A stretch of 64,000 nt of DNA. Origin: Sabulicella rubraurantiaca. Lineage in GTDB: Bacteria > Pseudomonadota > Alphaproteobacteria > Acetobacterales > Acetobacteraceae. Shown in pieces: positions 17,847 through 27,899 of the stretch. A program made the position numbers and the translations under genes. The stretch covers positions 47,183 through 111,182 of the forward strand of contig NZ_JAFEUU010000013.1 of NCBI RefSeq assembly GCF_017355885.1, written 5' to 3'. Each line of letters starts with the position of its first letter. Position 1 is the stretch's first letter. Under the pieces are notes generated by a model. It did no database searches, was not told where the DNA came from, and worked only from the letters and a program-made list of their open reading frames with translations.

Positions 17847-19220
17847 ATGCGCCGAAGCCTCCTCGCCACCGCGGCGAGCCTCGCCCTTTCCCTGCCCGTC
17901 CTGGCGGACCAGCGCTTCGAGGTGACCCTGGCCGGCCACGCCATGCTTCCCGGCGCAACCTTGCTGGCGCCGCCTGCCGACGCGCCGGAATATTTCTACC
18001 TCTCCGGCCGCTTCACCGGTGCTTCCCGGGTCGAGCAGCCCGGCAGCGTCCCTTCCGTGACCCTGCCGGGCTATGGCGCGCGCCCGACCGGGCTGTCGCT
18101 GCCCTTCCAGGGCCAGCCGCTTCAGGGCTTCTCGGGCATCAAGCCGGCGGGTGACGGCTCCTATTGGGTGACGGGCGACAACGGCTTCGGCAACCGTCGC
18201 AACTCTCCCGATGCGCTGCTGATGATCCATCGCATCCGCCCGGATTTCGGAGCCGGCAGCGTGGCGGTGGAGCGCACGATCTTCCTGTCCGACCCGAACC
18301 GCGTCGCGCCCTTTCTGGTGGCGACGGAAGCGACGCCCAGCCGCTACCTGACCGGCGCGGATTTCGACCCGGAGAGCCTGCAGCCCCTGCCGGACGGCAC
18401 CTTCCTTGTCGGCGAGGAATTCGGCCCCTACCTGCTGCATTTCGACGGTGAGGGCCGCCTGCTGCGCATCGTCGAGACGCGGCTGGATGCCGAGGTGCTG
18501 CGTTCGCCGGACCATCACGCCCTGTCCATCCCGCCCCAGCCGGGCGCGACCATCCCGTTCCGCGCCCGCCGCTCCGGCGGCTATGAGGGCCTCGCCCTGA
18601 CGCCGGATGGCCGCACCGCCTGGGCGATGCTGGAGCAGCCACTTTTCGCCGCCGGGGAGAACCGCTCCGAGGGCGCCTTCCTGCGCGTGCTGGAATTCGA
18701 TGTGGGCCGCATGGAATGGACGGGCCGCACGGTGCGCTTCCGCCTCGCGGAAGGCGCGACGGCGATCGGCGACTTCAACTTCATCGACGAGCGCCGCGCC
18801 TTGGTGATCGAGCGCGACAATGGGGAGGGCGACCCCTCCCTGTCCTGTGCTCAGGGCATCGAGTCCACGCATGAGCGCCCCTGCTTCGCCAACCCGGCGC
18901 GGGTGAAGCGCGTGACGCTGGTGGACATGGGCAGCACGGATGCGGAGGGCTTCGTCCGCAAGATCGGCCATGTGGACCTGATGGCGATTCGCGACCCGCA
19001 GAGCATCGCGCGCCACCGCGGTGACCGCGCCCCCGGCGCCGAGGAGACGGTGCTGCGTTTTCCCTTCTTCACCATCGAGAATGTCGCGATGGTGGATGCG
19101 GACCACATCATCGTCGGCAACGACAACAACCTGCCCTTCAGCGCCGGCCGCCACCTTTCGCGGGTGGATGACAATGAATTGGTGCTGCTGCGCGTGCCCG
19201 AATTGCTGCGGGCGCACTGA
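17847..19220 (+). CDS. Secreted phytase-like esterase-family protein
   Basis: 457 residues from ATG 17847. Residues 1-21 are a Sec signal peptide with cleavage likely after VLA. The rest fits the 'esterase-like activity of phytase' beta-propeller family: GFSGIKPAGDGSYWVTGDNGFG near 95, ADFDPESLQPLPDGTFLVGEEFGPYLLHF near 172, and YEGLALTPDGRTAWAMLEQP near 245. Asp/Asn-rich turns probably bind calcium. It should act in the periplasm on a phosphoester or ester; the substrate is not established for the family. The TTG at 17844 just before the ATG is not needed. Confidence 0.85.
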   Translation: MRRSLLATAASLALSLPVLADQRFEVTLAGHAMLPGATLLAPPADAPEYFYLSGRFTGASRVEQPGSVPSVTLPGYGARPTGLSLPFQGQPLQGFSGIKPAGDGSYWVTGDNGFGNRRNSPDALLMIHRIRPDFGAGSVAVERTIFLSDPNRVAPFLVATEATPSRYLTGADFDPESLQPLPDGTFLVGEEFGPYLLHFDGEGRLLRIVETRLDAEVLRSPDHHALSIPPQPGATIPFRARRSGGYEGLALTPDGRTAWAMLEQPLFAAGENRSEGAFLRVLEFDVGRMEWTGRTVRFRLAEGATAIGDFNFIDERRALVIERDNGEGDPSLSCAQGIESTHERPCFANPARVKRVTLVDMGSTDAEGFVRKIGHVDLMAIRDPQSIARHRGDRAPGAEETVLRFPFFTIENVAMVDADHIIVGNDNNLPFSAGRHLSRVDDNELVLLRVPELLRAH

Positions 19221-19286
19221 CTTGCGTCACCTGCGGGGGAGCGACATAGACTGGATAAGGCCCTTCTTCCCCGCAGGATTCGCGCG

Positions 19287-20492
19287 ATGCCTCCCGAGGA
19301 CACCGTTCAGGCCTTCATCCCCGGGACGCGTGCCGTCCTGGCGCCCACCGGCCTCGGTGTGCTGAACGGGCTCGACTTCGCCGCGAAGGATCTGTTCGAC
19401 ATCGCAGGCTGGCCCACGAGCGGCGGCAACCCGGACTGGGAGCGGACGCACCCCGCCGCCGTCGCCACGGCTCCCGCCGTGCTGGCGCTTCTGGAATCCG
19501 GCGCACGCCTCGCGGGCAAGACCAAGACGGTGGAGCTGGCCTATGGCCTGACCGGCGAGAATGTCTGGCACGGCACGCCGCTCAACCCCGCCGCGCCCGG
19601 TCGATTTCCCGGCGGCTCTTCCTGCGGCTCCGCTGCGGCCGTGGCGGCTGGCCTCGTGGATTTTGCCCTGGGCACTGATACGGCGGGCTCGGTCCGCATC
19701 CCGGCCTCTTATTGCGGAATCTTCGGCATCCGGCCGAGCTGGGGTGCGGTGAGCTTGGCCGGGACGATGGCGCTCGCGCCCTCCTTCGACACATGCGGCT
19801 GGTTCGCCCGCTCCGCCGCCGTGCTGCGACGGGTGGGGGAGGCACTTCTCCCGGAGGACGCGCCTTCCACCCCGCGCCGCCTCGGACCGGCGATCAAGCT
19901 GCAATCCGCATGGATGAACGCGGAACCGGCCACCGCCGCCGCGCTGACCCCGTCGCTGGAAGCCGTCGAGCGCGTGCTGGGCCTGGGCGAAGCGATCCGC
20001 GCAGAGACAGGGCCCACGAGGCTGCGCCGCGCCTATGAGGCGGCGCGCTGCGTCCAGGCGCAGGAGGCCTGGGTGACCCACGGCCCCTGGATCGAGGAAG
20101 CGAAGCCGCGCTTTGGCCCTGGTGTCGCCGAGCGCTTCGCTGCCGCCAAGGCTATGGATCCGGAGAAGGCGGCCGATGGGCGGCTGCATCGCCGCCGCTT
20201 CGCATCCTCCATGCGCTCCCTGCTGCAAGGCGGCGCGGTGCTGGTCTTCCCGACCTCGCCCGGCCCGGCCCCGCTGCTCGGCGCCTCGCTGGCCGAGCAG
20301 GATTCGGTGCGGGAGCGGACGATGGGCGTGACCGCCAATGCGGGGCTGGCCGGGCTGTGCGAGGTGACGCTGCCCGCCGCGCAGGTGGATGGGGCGCCGG
20401 TCGGGCTGTCCTTGGCGGCGGCGCCGGGGCATGACCGTGCGCTGCTGGAACTGGCCGAGCGAATTGCGGCCGAGCTTGGGATCGGGGAATGA
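19287..20492 (+). CDS. Amidase (amidase-signature family)
   Basis: 401 residues, a short amidase-signature enzyme. The Ser-cisSer-Lys triad is seen: Lys in LDFAAKDLFDIAG near residue 33, cis-Ser in GGSSCGSAAAVAAG near 112, and the nucleophile in DTAGSVRIPASYCGIFG near 134. It hydrolyses a C-N amide bond by the Ser-Ser-Lys mechanism; the substrate is not evident. It is close in size and start to scytalone-like/AtzF-like amidases. The stop overlaps the following acetyltransferase start, so both are probably one operon. Confidence 0.9.
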   Translation: MPPEDTVQAFIPGTRAVLAPTGLGVLNGLDFAAKDLFDIAGWPTSGGNPDWERTHPAAVATAPAVLALLESGARLAGKTKTVELAYGLTGENVWHGTPLNPAAPGRFPGGSSCGSAAAVAAGLVDFALGTDTAGSVRIPASYCGIFGIRPSWGAVSLAGTMALAPSFDTCGWFARSAAVLRRVGEALLPEDAPSTPRRLGPAIKLQSAWMNAEPATAAALTPSLEAVERVLGLGEAIRAETGPTRLRRAYEAARCVQAQEAWVTHGPWIEEAKPRFGPGVAERFAAAKAMDPEKAADGRLHRRRFASSMRSLLQGGAVLVFPTSPGPAPLLGASLAEQDSVRERTMGVTANAGLAGLCEVTLPAAQVDGAPVGLSLAAAPGHDRALLELAERIAAELGIGE

Positions 20493-21010
20493 TGATTCGT
20501 GACGCCCGGCCGGAGGATCTCCCGGCCATCACTGCCATCTACGCCCATCATGTCCGCACCGGCACCGGCACCTTCGAGGAGGAGCCGCCCGGCGAGGCCG
20601 AGATGGCATCGCGCCTCGCCAAGGTGCAGGGGGCTGGCTGTTCCTGGCTGGTGGCGGAGCAGGACGGGCAGGTGACGGGCTATGGCTACTACGCTCAGTT
20701 CCGCGACCGCAGCGCCTATCGCTTCACGGCGGAAGACAGCATCTACGTGCGCGACGACGTGCGCGGCATGGGGGTGGGCAAGGCGCTGGTGCAGGCGCTG
20801 CTGGAGCGTGCGGCCGCGCAGGGCTTCCGGCAGATGCTGGCGGTGATCGGCGACAGCGGCAATGCCGGCTCCATCGGCCTCCATTCCTCGCTCGGCTTCC
20901 GGCAGGTGGGGACGATGAAGGCGGTCGGGCTGAAATTCGGCCAGTGGGTGGATGTGGTGACGATGCAGCGGGCCCTCGGCGAGGGCGAACGGAGCCTGCC
21001 GGACGCCTGA
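20489..21010 (+). CDS. GNAT N-acetyltransferase, phosphinothricin/methionine-sulfone acetyltransferase type
   Basis: 173 residues. The PAT/MnaT signature is clear: IRDARPEDLPAITAIYAHHV at the start, TGTGTFEEEPP, then the acetyl-CoA loop VRDDVRGMGVGKALVQALLE near residue 88 and GDSGNAGSIGLHSSLGF near 118. Family members acetylate glutamate analogues such as phosphinothricin or methionine sulfone, giving resistance. ATGs at 20489 and 20492 are both possible; either overlaps the amidase stop, so the genes are coupled. Its three-prime end directly abuts the convergent gmd stop. Confidence 0.9.
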   Translation: MMIRDARPEDLPAITAIYAHHVRTGTGTFEEEPPGEAEMASRLAKVQGAGCSWLVAEQDGQVTGYGYYAQFRDRSAYRFTAEDSIYVRDDVRGMGVGKALVQALLERAAAQGFRQMLAVIGDSGNAGSIGLHSSLGFRQVGTMKAVGLKFGQWVDVVTMQRALGEGERSLPDA

Positions 21011-22012
<1,002 letters not shown>

Positions 22013-22066
22013 CTACCAGAAGCCGCGACGGGCGGTTAGCCTGTCCCGAACTGGGAGGATCATGAC

Positions 22067-23023
22067 ATGCGCCGCATCCTGGCCGCCCTCGCGGCCGGCC
22101 TTCTCGCCTTGCCAGCCTGGGCACAAAGCTTCCCTGATCGCCCGATTCGCCTCGTCGTGCCCTTCGCTGCCGGCGGCGCCACCGATGTCGGGGCGCGCGT
22201 CCTCGCGGAAGCCATGTCGCCGCATCTTTCCCAACCCATCGTGGTGGAGAACCGGACGGGCGGCGCTGGGCTGGTGGCGAGCGAGGCCGTGGCCCGTGCC
22301 CCGGCGGATGGGCACACCATCCTGATCAACAACACCAGCCATTCCGTCCTGCGCCTCGTAGTGCCCAATGCACCGATCGACGTGACGCGGGTCCTGACGC
22401 CGGTGACGGTGCTCAGCGAGATGCCGATGGTGATGCTGGTGGCGAACAACCACCCGGCGCGCGACCTGCGCGAATTCATCGCCATGACGCGCGCGAATCC
22501 CGGCCGGTGGGATTACGGCAGCACAGGCGGTGGCGGGACGCTGCAGATGGCGGCGCTGCTCTTCCTTCGCGCCGCGGGGGTGGAAATGAACGAGATCCCG
22601 TATCGCGGTGGCGCTCCGGCCACGATGGATCTCGCAGCGGGGCGCATCGCCATGGTGTTCGACGTGGCGCTGACCGGCGTGCAGTCGGCGCGGGGCGGGC
22701 AGGCGCGGGCCTTCGCCGTCACCAGCGCTGCGCGGTCCCCAGCCTTGCCGGATGCGCCGACGCTGCGCGAGGCAGGGCTCGATGCGGAGATGAATGTCTG
22801 GCAGGCGCTGTTCGTCGCCAGCGGCACGCCGGCGCCTGTGCAGGCGGCACTGCACCGCGCGGTGGCCGCCGCGCTATCGGGCGAGGCGGTGCAGCGGCGA
22901 TTCCGCGAGCTTGGCGTGGACCGCATCCTCGCCAACACGCCGCAGGAGGCGGCGCGCTACGTGGCGGCGGAGGTGGAGCGCTGGGAGAACCTGCTGCGCG
23001 GGCGGATCACTCCCGGCGGTTAA
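22067..23023 (+). CDS. Bug-family (TctC-type) periplasmic solute-binding protein
   Basis: 318 residues. Residues 1-21 form a Sec signal peptide (MRRILAALAAGLLALPAWAQ). Family motifs are FPDRPIRLVVPFAAGGATDV after cleavage, RAPADGHTILINNTSH near 83 and the C-terminal VERWENLLR. Such proteins bind carboxylates or amides in the periplasm and usually feed a TctAB permease. No tctA or tctB lies nearby, so this is an orphan receptor, common in Acetobacteraceae. It is divergent from gmd across 63 bases. Confidence 0.9.
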   Translation: MRRILAALAAGLLALPAWAQSFPDRPIRLVVPFAAGGATDVGARVLAEAMSPHLSQPIVVENRTGGAGLVASEAVARAPADGHTILINNTSHSVLRLVVPNAPIDVTRVLTPVTVLSEMPMVMLVANNHPARDLREFIAMTRANPGRWDYGSTGGGGTLQMAALLFLRAAGVEMNEIPYRGGAPATMDLAAGRIAMVFDVALTGVQSARGGQARAFAVTSAARSPALPDAPTLREAGLDAEMNVWQALFVASGTPAPVQAALHRAVAAALSGEAVQRRFRELGVDRILANTPQEAARYVAAEVERWENLLRGRITPGG

Positions 23024-23038
23024 GCCGTGGGAGACGCC

Positions 23039-23218
23039 TCAGCCCTGCTCGGTCCTGCGACGGGATTCGCGCAGCCAGATGACGCTGAGGCGCTTCGCCG
23101 AGGCGGCAACAGGCTTGACCGACGGCATTTCGCCAAAGTCGGACTGTGCCGCCGCGCGAGCAGGTTGCGCGGGCTTGCCCGTCACGTTCCTGTCCTTCTC
23201 GCCACGCTTGCTCGCCAT
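23039..23218 (-). CDS. Small basic hypothetical protein
   Basis: 59 codons from ATG 23216-23218 to TGA 23041-23039, too short for usual ORF lists. The product MASKRGEKDRNVTGKPAQPA... is Lys/Arg/Ala-rich and ends with SVIWLRESRRRTEQG. Third positions are strongly G/C, as in real genes here, and an AT-richer stretch upstream (23219-23300) could hold its promoter, shared with the divergent kinase gene. I do not recognise the family. It could be chance, but it fills most of an otherwise empty 277-bp gap. Confidence 0.4.
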   Translation of the reverse strand: MASKRGEKDRNVTGKPAQPARAAAQSDFGEMPSVKPVAASAKRLSVIWLRESRRRTEQG

Positions 23219-23300
23219 GCGTCTATTTTGGTGCTTCCGCTAAAGCCTGACATTCGGGGGGATTACTTACGAAGCGTAGAATGGAGCAGAATTACCCAAT

Positions 23301-25466
23301 ATGGTCGTCTCTGAAATCCAAAAAACTCGAAGCCTTCGGCAACATCTACTCGCAGTCATGCTTGTGGCGTCGTTGCCCATGCTGGCGCTTGGGGGCTTCA
23401 CCGTCATTGAGCTTGCGGGAAGGCTGCGAGCCAGCCAGCAGGAGCGGCTGAACGTCGCGGCGGGCGCCGCGCGTCACGTCGTCGAGCGGGAGTTGGAGGG
23501 GGCGGTGCTCGTCCTCTCGACCCTCGCGGGCTCCCTCCTGCTCGATGATCCACGCACGAATCTGCAGGATTTCCATTCCCGCGCAGCGCTGGCGGCCGAG
23601 ATGCTGGGGACCTGGGTCGTGCTGCATGACCGAGAACCTGATCGCCAGCTTCTGGACACGCGCTATCCCGTCGGGACGAGCCTGCCACTCGCGCCGCCGG
23701 AGAAGCCTGCCCGGCAGGCTATGGAGACGGGACGGCCGGCCATTGCGGCGTTGGGGCAGGGACAGGAGATCGTGTCGGTCGCGGTTCCAATCATGCGTGA
23801 GGGACGGGCCATCGGGGCGCTGGCCGCGCCCCTGGACATGCTGCGCCTCGTGCGGCTCCTGGAGGAGCAGCAGAAGGCCAGCCCGGGGCTCACGCTCTTC
23901 GTGCTTGACAGCAGCATGCGCCAGATCGCCGCCACCTCCATGGAGCCGCTGCTGGACCAGTCGGCGATGGCCGAGGTCGCCGCTCAGGGTGACCGGATCG
24001 CGCGCGTGCTCGGGCCTGCCGGGCCCGTCGTCGTGGCCTTCAACCACACGGAGGATGGCGGCTGGGTGGTGGGTGCCGCGGAGTTGGAGGCCAGTTTCGT
24101 GGCCTCGTGGCGCGACCCCGCGGTGCGGCTGCTGCTAATCGCAGGGCTGGTCCTGCTGGCCGGCTTCGTGATCGTGACTTGGCAGGCACGCCGTCTCGCC
24201 CAGCCCCTCGCACGACTCGCGGCCGGGGAGGAGCGTGAGCAGGGCGCTGCCCGCGTGCAGGAGTTCGAGGAACTAGAAGGCGCGGTGCGCTCCATGCAGG
24301 AGGCGCTGCGGCGTGAGGCGGCGAATGCGGACCGCGCGGCGGCGGCAAACCTTCAATTGGCGCGCGAGGCGGAGGATGACCGCCGCCTCCTGTCGTCCGT
24401 GATGCACAGCATGCCAGATTCCGTCTTCGTGAAGGATCTGGCGCTGCGTTACGTGCTGATCAACGAAGCCGGCGCTGCGATGATCGGCCGGCCCATCGAG
24501 GAGGTGATCGGGCGCTCCGACGCCGATCTCTTTCCGCCCGCCATCGCCGCCGAGGTGTCGCGCGTGGACCGGCTGGTGATGGATGCCGACCTGGCGCGCG
24601 AGCAGGAGGAGCGGATCGAGCGCCTCGACGGGACCGAGACCTGGTTCATGTCGGTGAAGGCGCCCTGGCGCGACAGCAGCGGCGAGATGGCTGGTCTGAT
24701 CGGCGTTGCGCGCGACGTGACGGAGCGCAAGGCGACGGAGCGGCGGCTGGCCAAGGCGGAGGCGGCGATGCGCCGCATCGCCCGCGCCGACAGCATGGCC
24801 GCGATGAGCGTCGGCCTCGCGCATGAGCTGAACCAGCCCCTGACCGCCGCCAGCAACTACCTGCGCGCCGCCCGCCGCCTCGCCGCCGGGGAGGCGCCCG
24901 ATGCCGCGCGCCTCGACATGGCGCGCGAGGCGATGGCCGAGGCCGCGGATCAGGTGATCCGCGCCGGCGCCATCATCCAGCGGCTGCGCGACTTCATCGG
25001 GCGCGGCGAGACGGAGCGCCGCCGGGTGGACATGGGCGGGATGGCGCTGGAATCCGTCACTCTCGCCCGGGCGGCGCGCGGACCGGGCGCAGCGGCCGTT
25101 CCCGTGGTGATGGACGGGCGCAACCACGTCGTCATGGGCGACTTGGTCCAGCTGCAGCAGGTGACGGTGAACCTGCTCCGCAACGCGCTGGAAGCCACGG
25201 ATGCCGAGCCGGAGCCCCGCGTTATCCTCCGCCTGTCACGCGCCGAGGGAGAGGTGCGGCTGGAGGTGGAGGATAACGGCCCCGGCATTCCGCCCGACGT
25301 GATGGAGCGCCTCTTCGAGCCCTTCCAGTCCACCAAGGCCGACGGGATGGGAATTGGGCTGTCGATCTGCCGGGCCATTGTCGAGGCGCATCACGGACGT
25401 CTGGAAGCCTTGCCCGCAGATGGGGGCGGGACGGTCATGCGCGTTTCACTAGCGGAAGCGCCTTGA
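23301..25466 (+). CDS. Membrane sensor histidine kinase (double-Cache, PAS, HisKA)
   Basis: 721 residues. TM1 is near 17-37 and TM2 near 274-295, enclosing a 235-residue extracytoplasmic sensor that looks Cache-like. A PAS domain follows at about 370-480 (MHSMPDSVFVKDLALRYVLI), then HisKA with H-box GLAHELNQPLTAASNYL near 512 and HATPase with NLLRNALEATDA, EDNGPGIPPDV and MGIGLSICRAIVEAHHG. This matches FixL/DctB-type kinases. The partner regulator starts just downstream, so the pair is one system. The signal is unknown. Confidence 0.9.
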   Translation: MVVSEIQKTRSLRQHLLAVMLVASLPMLALGGFTVIELAGRLRASQQERLNVAAGAARHVVERELEGAVLVLSTLAGSLLLDDPRTNLQDFHSRAALAAEMLGTWVVLHDREPDRQLLDTRYPVGTSLPLAPPEKPARQAMETGRPAIAALGQGQEIVSVAVPIMREGRAIGALAAPLDMLRLVRLLEEQQKASPGLTLFVLDSSMRQIAATSMEPLLDQSAMAEVAAQGDRIARVLGPAGPVVVAFNHTEDGGWVVGAAELEASFVASWRDPAVRLLLIAGLVLLAGFVIVTWQARRLAQPLARLAAGEEREQGAARVQEFEELEGAVRSMQEALRREAANADRAAAANLQLAREAEDDRRLLSSVMHSMPDSVFVKDLALRYVLINEAGAAMIGRPIEEVIGRSDADLFPPAIAAEVSRVDRLVMDADLAREQEERIERLDGTETWFMSVKAPWRDSSGEMAGLIGVARDVTERKATERRLAKAEAAMRRIARADSMAAMSVGLAHELNQPLTAASNYLRAARRLAAGEAPDAARLDMAREAMAEAADQVIRAGAIIQRLRDFIGRGETERRRVDMGGMALESVTLARAARGPGAAAVPVVMDGRNHVVMGDLVQLQQVTVNLLRNALEATDAEPEPRVILRLSRAEGEVRLEVEDNGPGIPPDVMERLFEPFQSTKADGMGIGLSICRAIVEAHHGRLEALPADGGGTVMRVSLAEAP

Positions 25467-25516
25467 GCCTCGCGCACAACGCGTGTTCATATGACGTGCC
25501 ATGCAAGGTGGGGACG

Positions 25517-26128
25517 ATGGAACCGGTTCTGCACGTTGTAGATGACGAGGAGGCGGTGCGCCGCTCCCTGGCTATGCTGCTCATGGCCGCCGACTACAAT
25601 GTCGAGACTTACGGCGATGCCGCAGCGCTGCTGAACGCCGCCTCGCGCGGCACGGGCCTCGCGCCTGGCTGTCTGATCCTCGACGTTCGGATGCCTGGGA
25701 TGGACGGGCTCTCGCTGATGGAGGAACTGAGCAAGCGCGGCATCACCCATCCCGCCATCGTCGTGACGGGCCATGCCGACGTGCCGCTGGCCGTGCGGGC
25801 GATGCGCGTGGGGGCCATCGACTTCCTGGAGAAGCCCTACACGGAGGAGCGCCTGCTGGAAGCGGTGAAGGCGGCGCTCGCAGCAGGGGATGAGGCGACT
25901 CGCCGTCGCTCCGCGGAAACGCGCGCCACGGCCCAGGTCAGCGCGCTGTCCCCACGCGAGAAGGAGGTGCTGGAATGCCTCGTGCAGGGCATGGCGAACA
26001 AGGTGGTCGCGCACAAGCTCGGCATCTCGCCCCGCACGGTGGAGGTGCATCGCGCGAACCTGATGGACAAGCTCAACGCGCGTTCCCTGCCTGAGCTGGT
26101 GCGGATCGGTCTCGCAGCCGGGATGTAG
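25517..26128 (+). CDS. FixJ-family response regulator
   Basis: 203 residues from ATG 25517. Receiver domain: acidic VVDDEEAVRRSL, phospho-acceptor Asp in LILDVRMPGMDGL, Thr in VVTGHADVPLAV and Lys in DFLEKPYTEERL. The C-terminal LuxR-type HTH is SPREKEVLECLVQGMANKVV followed by LGISPRTVEVHRANLMDKL. It should be phosphorylated by the kinase at 23301-25466. A TTG at 25463 overlapping the kinase stop is also in frame but adds 18 unlikely residues; GTGGGGACG before 25517 is a fair ribosome site. Target promoters are not evident. Confidence 0.92.
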   Translation: MEPVLHVVDDEEAVRRSLAMLLMAADYNVETYGDAAALLNAASRGTGLAPGCLILDVRMPGMDGLSLMEELSKRGITHPAIVVTGHADVPLAVRAMRVGAIDFLEKPYTEERLLEAVKAALAAGDEATRRRSAETRATAQVSALSPREKEVLECLVQGMANKVVAHKLGISPRTVEVHRANLMDKLNARSLPELVRIGLAAGM

Positions 26129-26132
26129 CGCA

Positions 26133-26160
26133 ACAAAAAAGGGCCGGCTCGCGCCGGCCC
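26133..26160 (-). terminator. Rho-independent terminator for the leftward envelope operon
   Basis: GGGCCGGC (26141-26148) and GCCGGCCC (26153-26160) form an 8-bp stem with loop TCGC; read leftward it is followed by T6 (A6 at 26135-26140). It also lies 12 bases after the response-regulator stop and may serve both. Confidence 0.85.
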
Positions 26161-26180
26161 CCTTCCAGATACCGTCGGGC

Positions 26181-26450
26181 TCAGTAGCGACGATAGCCGC
26201 GGCCATAGCCGTAGCTGGGCGGCGTCGGCGTGGTCGCCGCGCCGATAGCCGCGCCACCGAGGCCGCCCGCCACAGCGCCGATCGCCGCGCCGGTTCCGCC
26301 ACCCGCGAGGCCGCCGATGGCTGCGCCGCCACCGGCGCCGATCAGGCCGCCGCCAACAGCGCGCTGCGTCGGGTCATAGGGGTTGGTGCAGGCCGTGGCA
26401 CCAAGGGCAACGACGCCGAGGGCCGCCATGCGAAGCTTATTGGCAATCAT
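26181..26450 (-). CDS. Glycine-zipper lipoprotein
   Basis: 89 residues. The signal ends in a lipobox LGATAC, so Cys21 should be lipidated. The mature part is a run of Gly/Ala-rich zipper segments (GGGLIGAGGGAAIGGLAGGG and GAAIGAVAGGLGGAAIG), then a Tyr/Gly/Arg tail. This resembles small glycine-zipper outer-membrane lipoproteins linked to envelope stress. It is the last gene of a leftward operon with GlsB and YihY-like proteins and is followed by a strong terminator. Confidence 0.85.
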   Translation of the reverse strand: MIANKLRMAALGVVALGATACTNPYDPTQRAVGGGLIGAGGGAAIGGLAGGGTGAAIGAVAGGLGGAAIGAATTPTPPSYGYGRGYRRY

Positions 26451-26468
26451 ACTAATACCTCCTCTTGA

Positions 26469-26720
26469 TCAAGCCCGACGCCGCAACGCGCCAACGATGG
26501 CGAGCAGCACGACAGCGCCGATGGTGGAAATGATGAGGCTCGGGAGCCATCCTTCGTAGGCAACCCCGAGCATTCCTGCCAGGAACCCACCCAGAAGGGC
26601 ACCGACCAGGCCGACGATCAGGTTCGTCAGCAGGCCATGGCTGCGGTTCATGATCTTCTCGGCGATCCAGCCGGCCAGCAGGCCGATGATGATCGCACCG
26701 ATCAGTCCAACTCCGCTCAT
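26469..26720 (-). CDS. GlsB/YeaQ/YmgE-family stress-response membrane protein
   Basis: 83 residues with three hydrophobic helices: about 5-22, 33-52 and 58-80. The family motif GLLAGWIAEKIMNRSHGLL near residue 13 and IVGLVGALLGGFL are visible. These transglycosylase-associated proteins are induced by envelope or acid stress; mechanism unknown. It begins 4 bases after the YihY-like stop and ends 18 bases before the lipoprotein start, so all three are co-transcribed. A longer in-frame ORF reaching to 27002 overlaps yihY and is not real. Confidence 0.9.
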   Translation of the reverse strand: MSGVGLIGAIIIGLLAGWIAEKIMNRSHGLLTNLIVGLVGALLGGFLAGMLGVAYEGWLPSLIISTIGAVVLLAIVGALRRRA

Positions 26721-26724
26721 GTGT

Positions 26725-27738
26725 TCAGGTCTCCTTTCGCGCGGGGCTGCGGGCAACGAAGCGGCGCAGGAGCGCGAGCGCGCCGGCGGCCGCCGCCGTC
26801 TTGACGAGGCTACCGGCCTCGATCGGTTCAGGGCGCGGGGGCGCAGGCGGGGCGTTCTTCGCCTCCTGGCGCGCGCGCGCATCCTCGGGGCGTGCTTCCT
26901 CCTTGCCGGACCAAGCGCGCGTGAATTCCGCGCCGAGCAGGAAGATGAGCGCCGAGTAGTAGATCCAGAGCAGCACCACCACGAGCGTGCCCGCGGCGCC
27001 ATAGCCCTGCGCCGCGCCGGAGGCGCCGATATACATGCCGATCAGCGTCTTCCCGATGGTGAACAGCAGCGCGGTGACGAAGGCGCCCACCAGCACGTCA
27101 CGCCAGTGCAGGCGGCGGTCGGGCAGCACCTTGTAGATGGCGGCGAAGAGACCGGTGATGACGGCGATCGACAGGGCGATATTCGCCACCCAGAGCACGG
27201 GTTCGAGCCAGGGGATGCGCGCGCCGATCCAGTCGCTGAAGGCCGAGAGTGCGGCCGAGGCGGCAAGCGAGACGAGGAGCAGGAAGGCGGTGGTGGCAAC
27301 GAGCCCCATCGCCGCCGCCTTGGCGCGCACGAAGGCGGTGATCGTCTCCGTCACCGTGTCGGCGTCGGGTGTCTGGGTCTTCCAGATGGCGTTCAGCGCA
27401 CCTTGCAGCGCACCAAATGCGCCCGACGCGGTGAGCACCAGGGTGACGATGCCGATCAGCAGCGCCCATCCGCCGCGCGCATCGCCCAGGGCGTTGTCGG
27501 CCATCTCGCTGACCGTGCCGGCGGCCTCGCGGCCCAGCATGTCCTGCATCTGCGTGGCGAGGGCCTGGTGCACCTGTTCCTCGCCGAAGATCATCCCGGC
27601 GACGCCGGTCGCGATGTAGAGCAGGGGACCGAGCGAGAAGAGGGTGAAATAGGCGATCCCCGCCCCGCGCGTGAGGCAGTCATCGGCGAGGAAGCCGGTG
27701 ATCGTGTCCTTGGCAATGGTGAATGCGCGGGAAAGCAT
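26725..27738 (-). CDS. YihY/BrkB-family inner membrane protein
   Basis: 337 residues with six membrane helices. Family features are GAGIAYFTLFSLGPLLYIATG near residue 28, WALLIGIVTLVLTASGAFGALQGALNAIW near 92, and VLLWIYYSALIFLLGAEFTRAW near 272. The C-terminal 60 residues are Pro/Glu/Ala-rich and soluble. Once called ribonuclease BN, the family is now thought to be a membrane transporter or structural protein of unclear role. Start ATG 27736-27738; upstream frame extensions are not conserved. First gene of the leftward stress operon. Confidence 0.9.
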   Translation of the reverse strand: MLSRAFTIAKDTITGFLADDCLTRGAGIAYFTLFSLGPLLYIATGVAGMIFGEEQVHQALATQMQDMLGREAAGTVSEMADNALGDARGGWALLIGIVTLVLTASGAFGALQGALNAIWKTQTPDADTVTETITAFVRAKAAAMGLVATTAFLLLVSLAASAALSAFSDWIGARIPWLEPVLWVANIALSIAVITGLFAAIYKVLPDRRLHWRDVLVGAFVTALLFTIGKTLIGMYIGASGAAQGYGAAGTLVVVLLWIYYSALIFLLGAEFTRAWSGKEEARPEDARARQEAKNAPPAPPRPEPIEAGSLVKTAAAAGALALLRRFVARSPARKET

Positions 27739-27899
27739 GAGTGTCCTCGTTTCACCCCTGCGAACGACGGAACGTCGCTGCGAGTTTCCGATGCACGCAA
27801 GCATCCGATCGGTGAGGCCGATGACACACATCGGCGATTGGCCGCTTCCGCTCCGGACGCGGCGCTGGGACGACATGCGCTTCACCATGGGAGAATGTC

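Noticed and set aside
23027..23314. Plus-strand 95-codon ORF running into the kinase gene
   Set aside because: It overlaps the kinase start in another frame, has no ribosome site and looks low-complexity; the minus-strand ORF is the better candidate.
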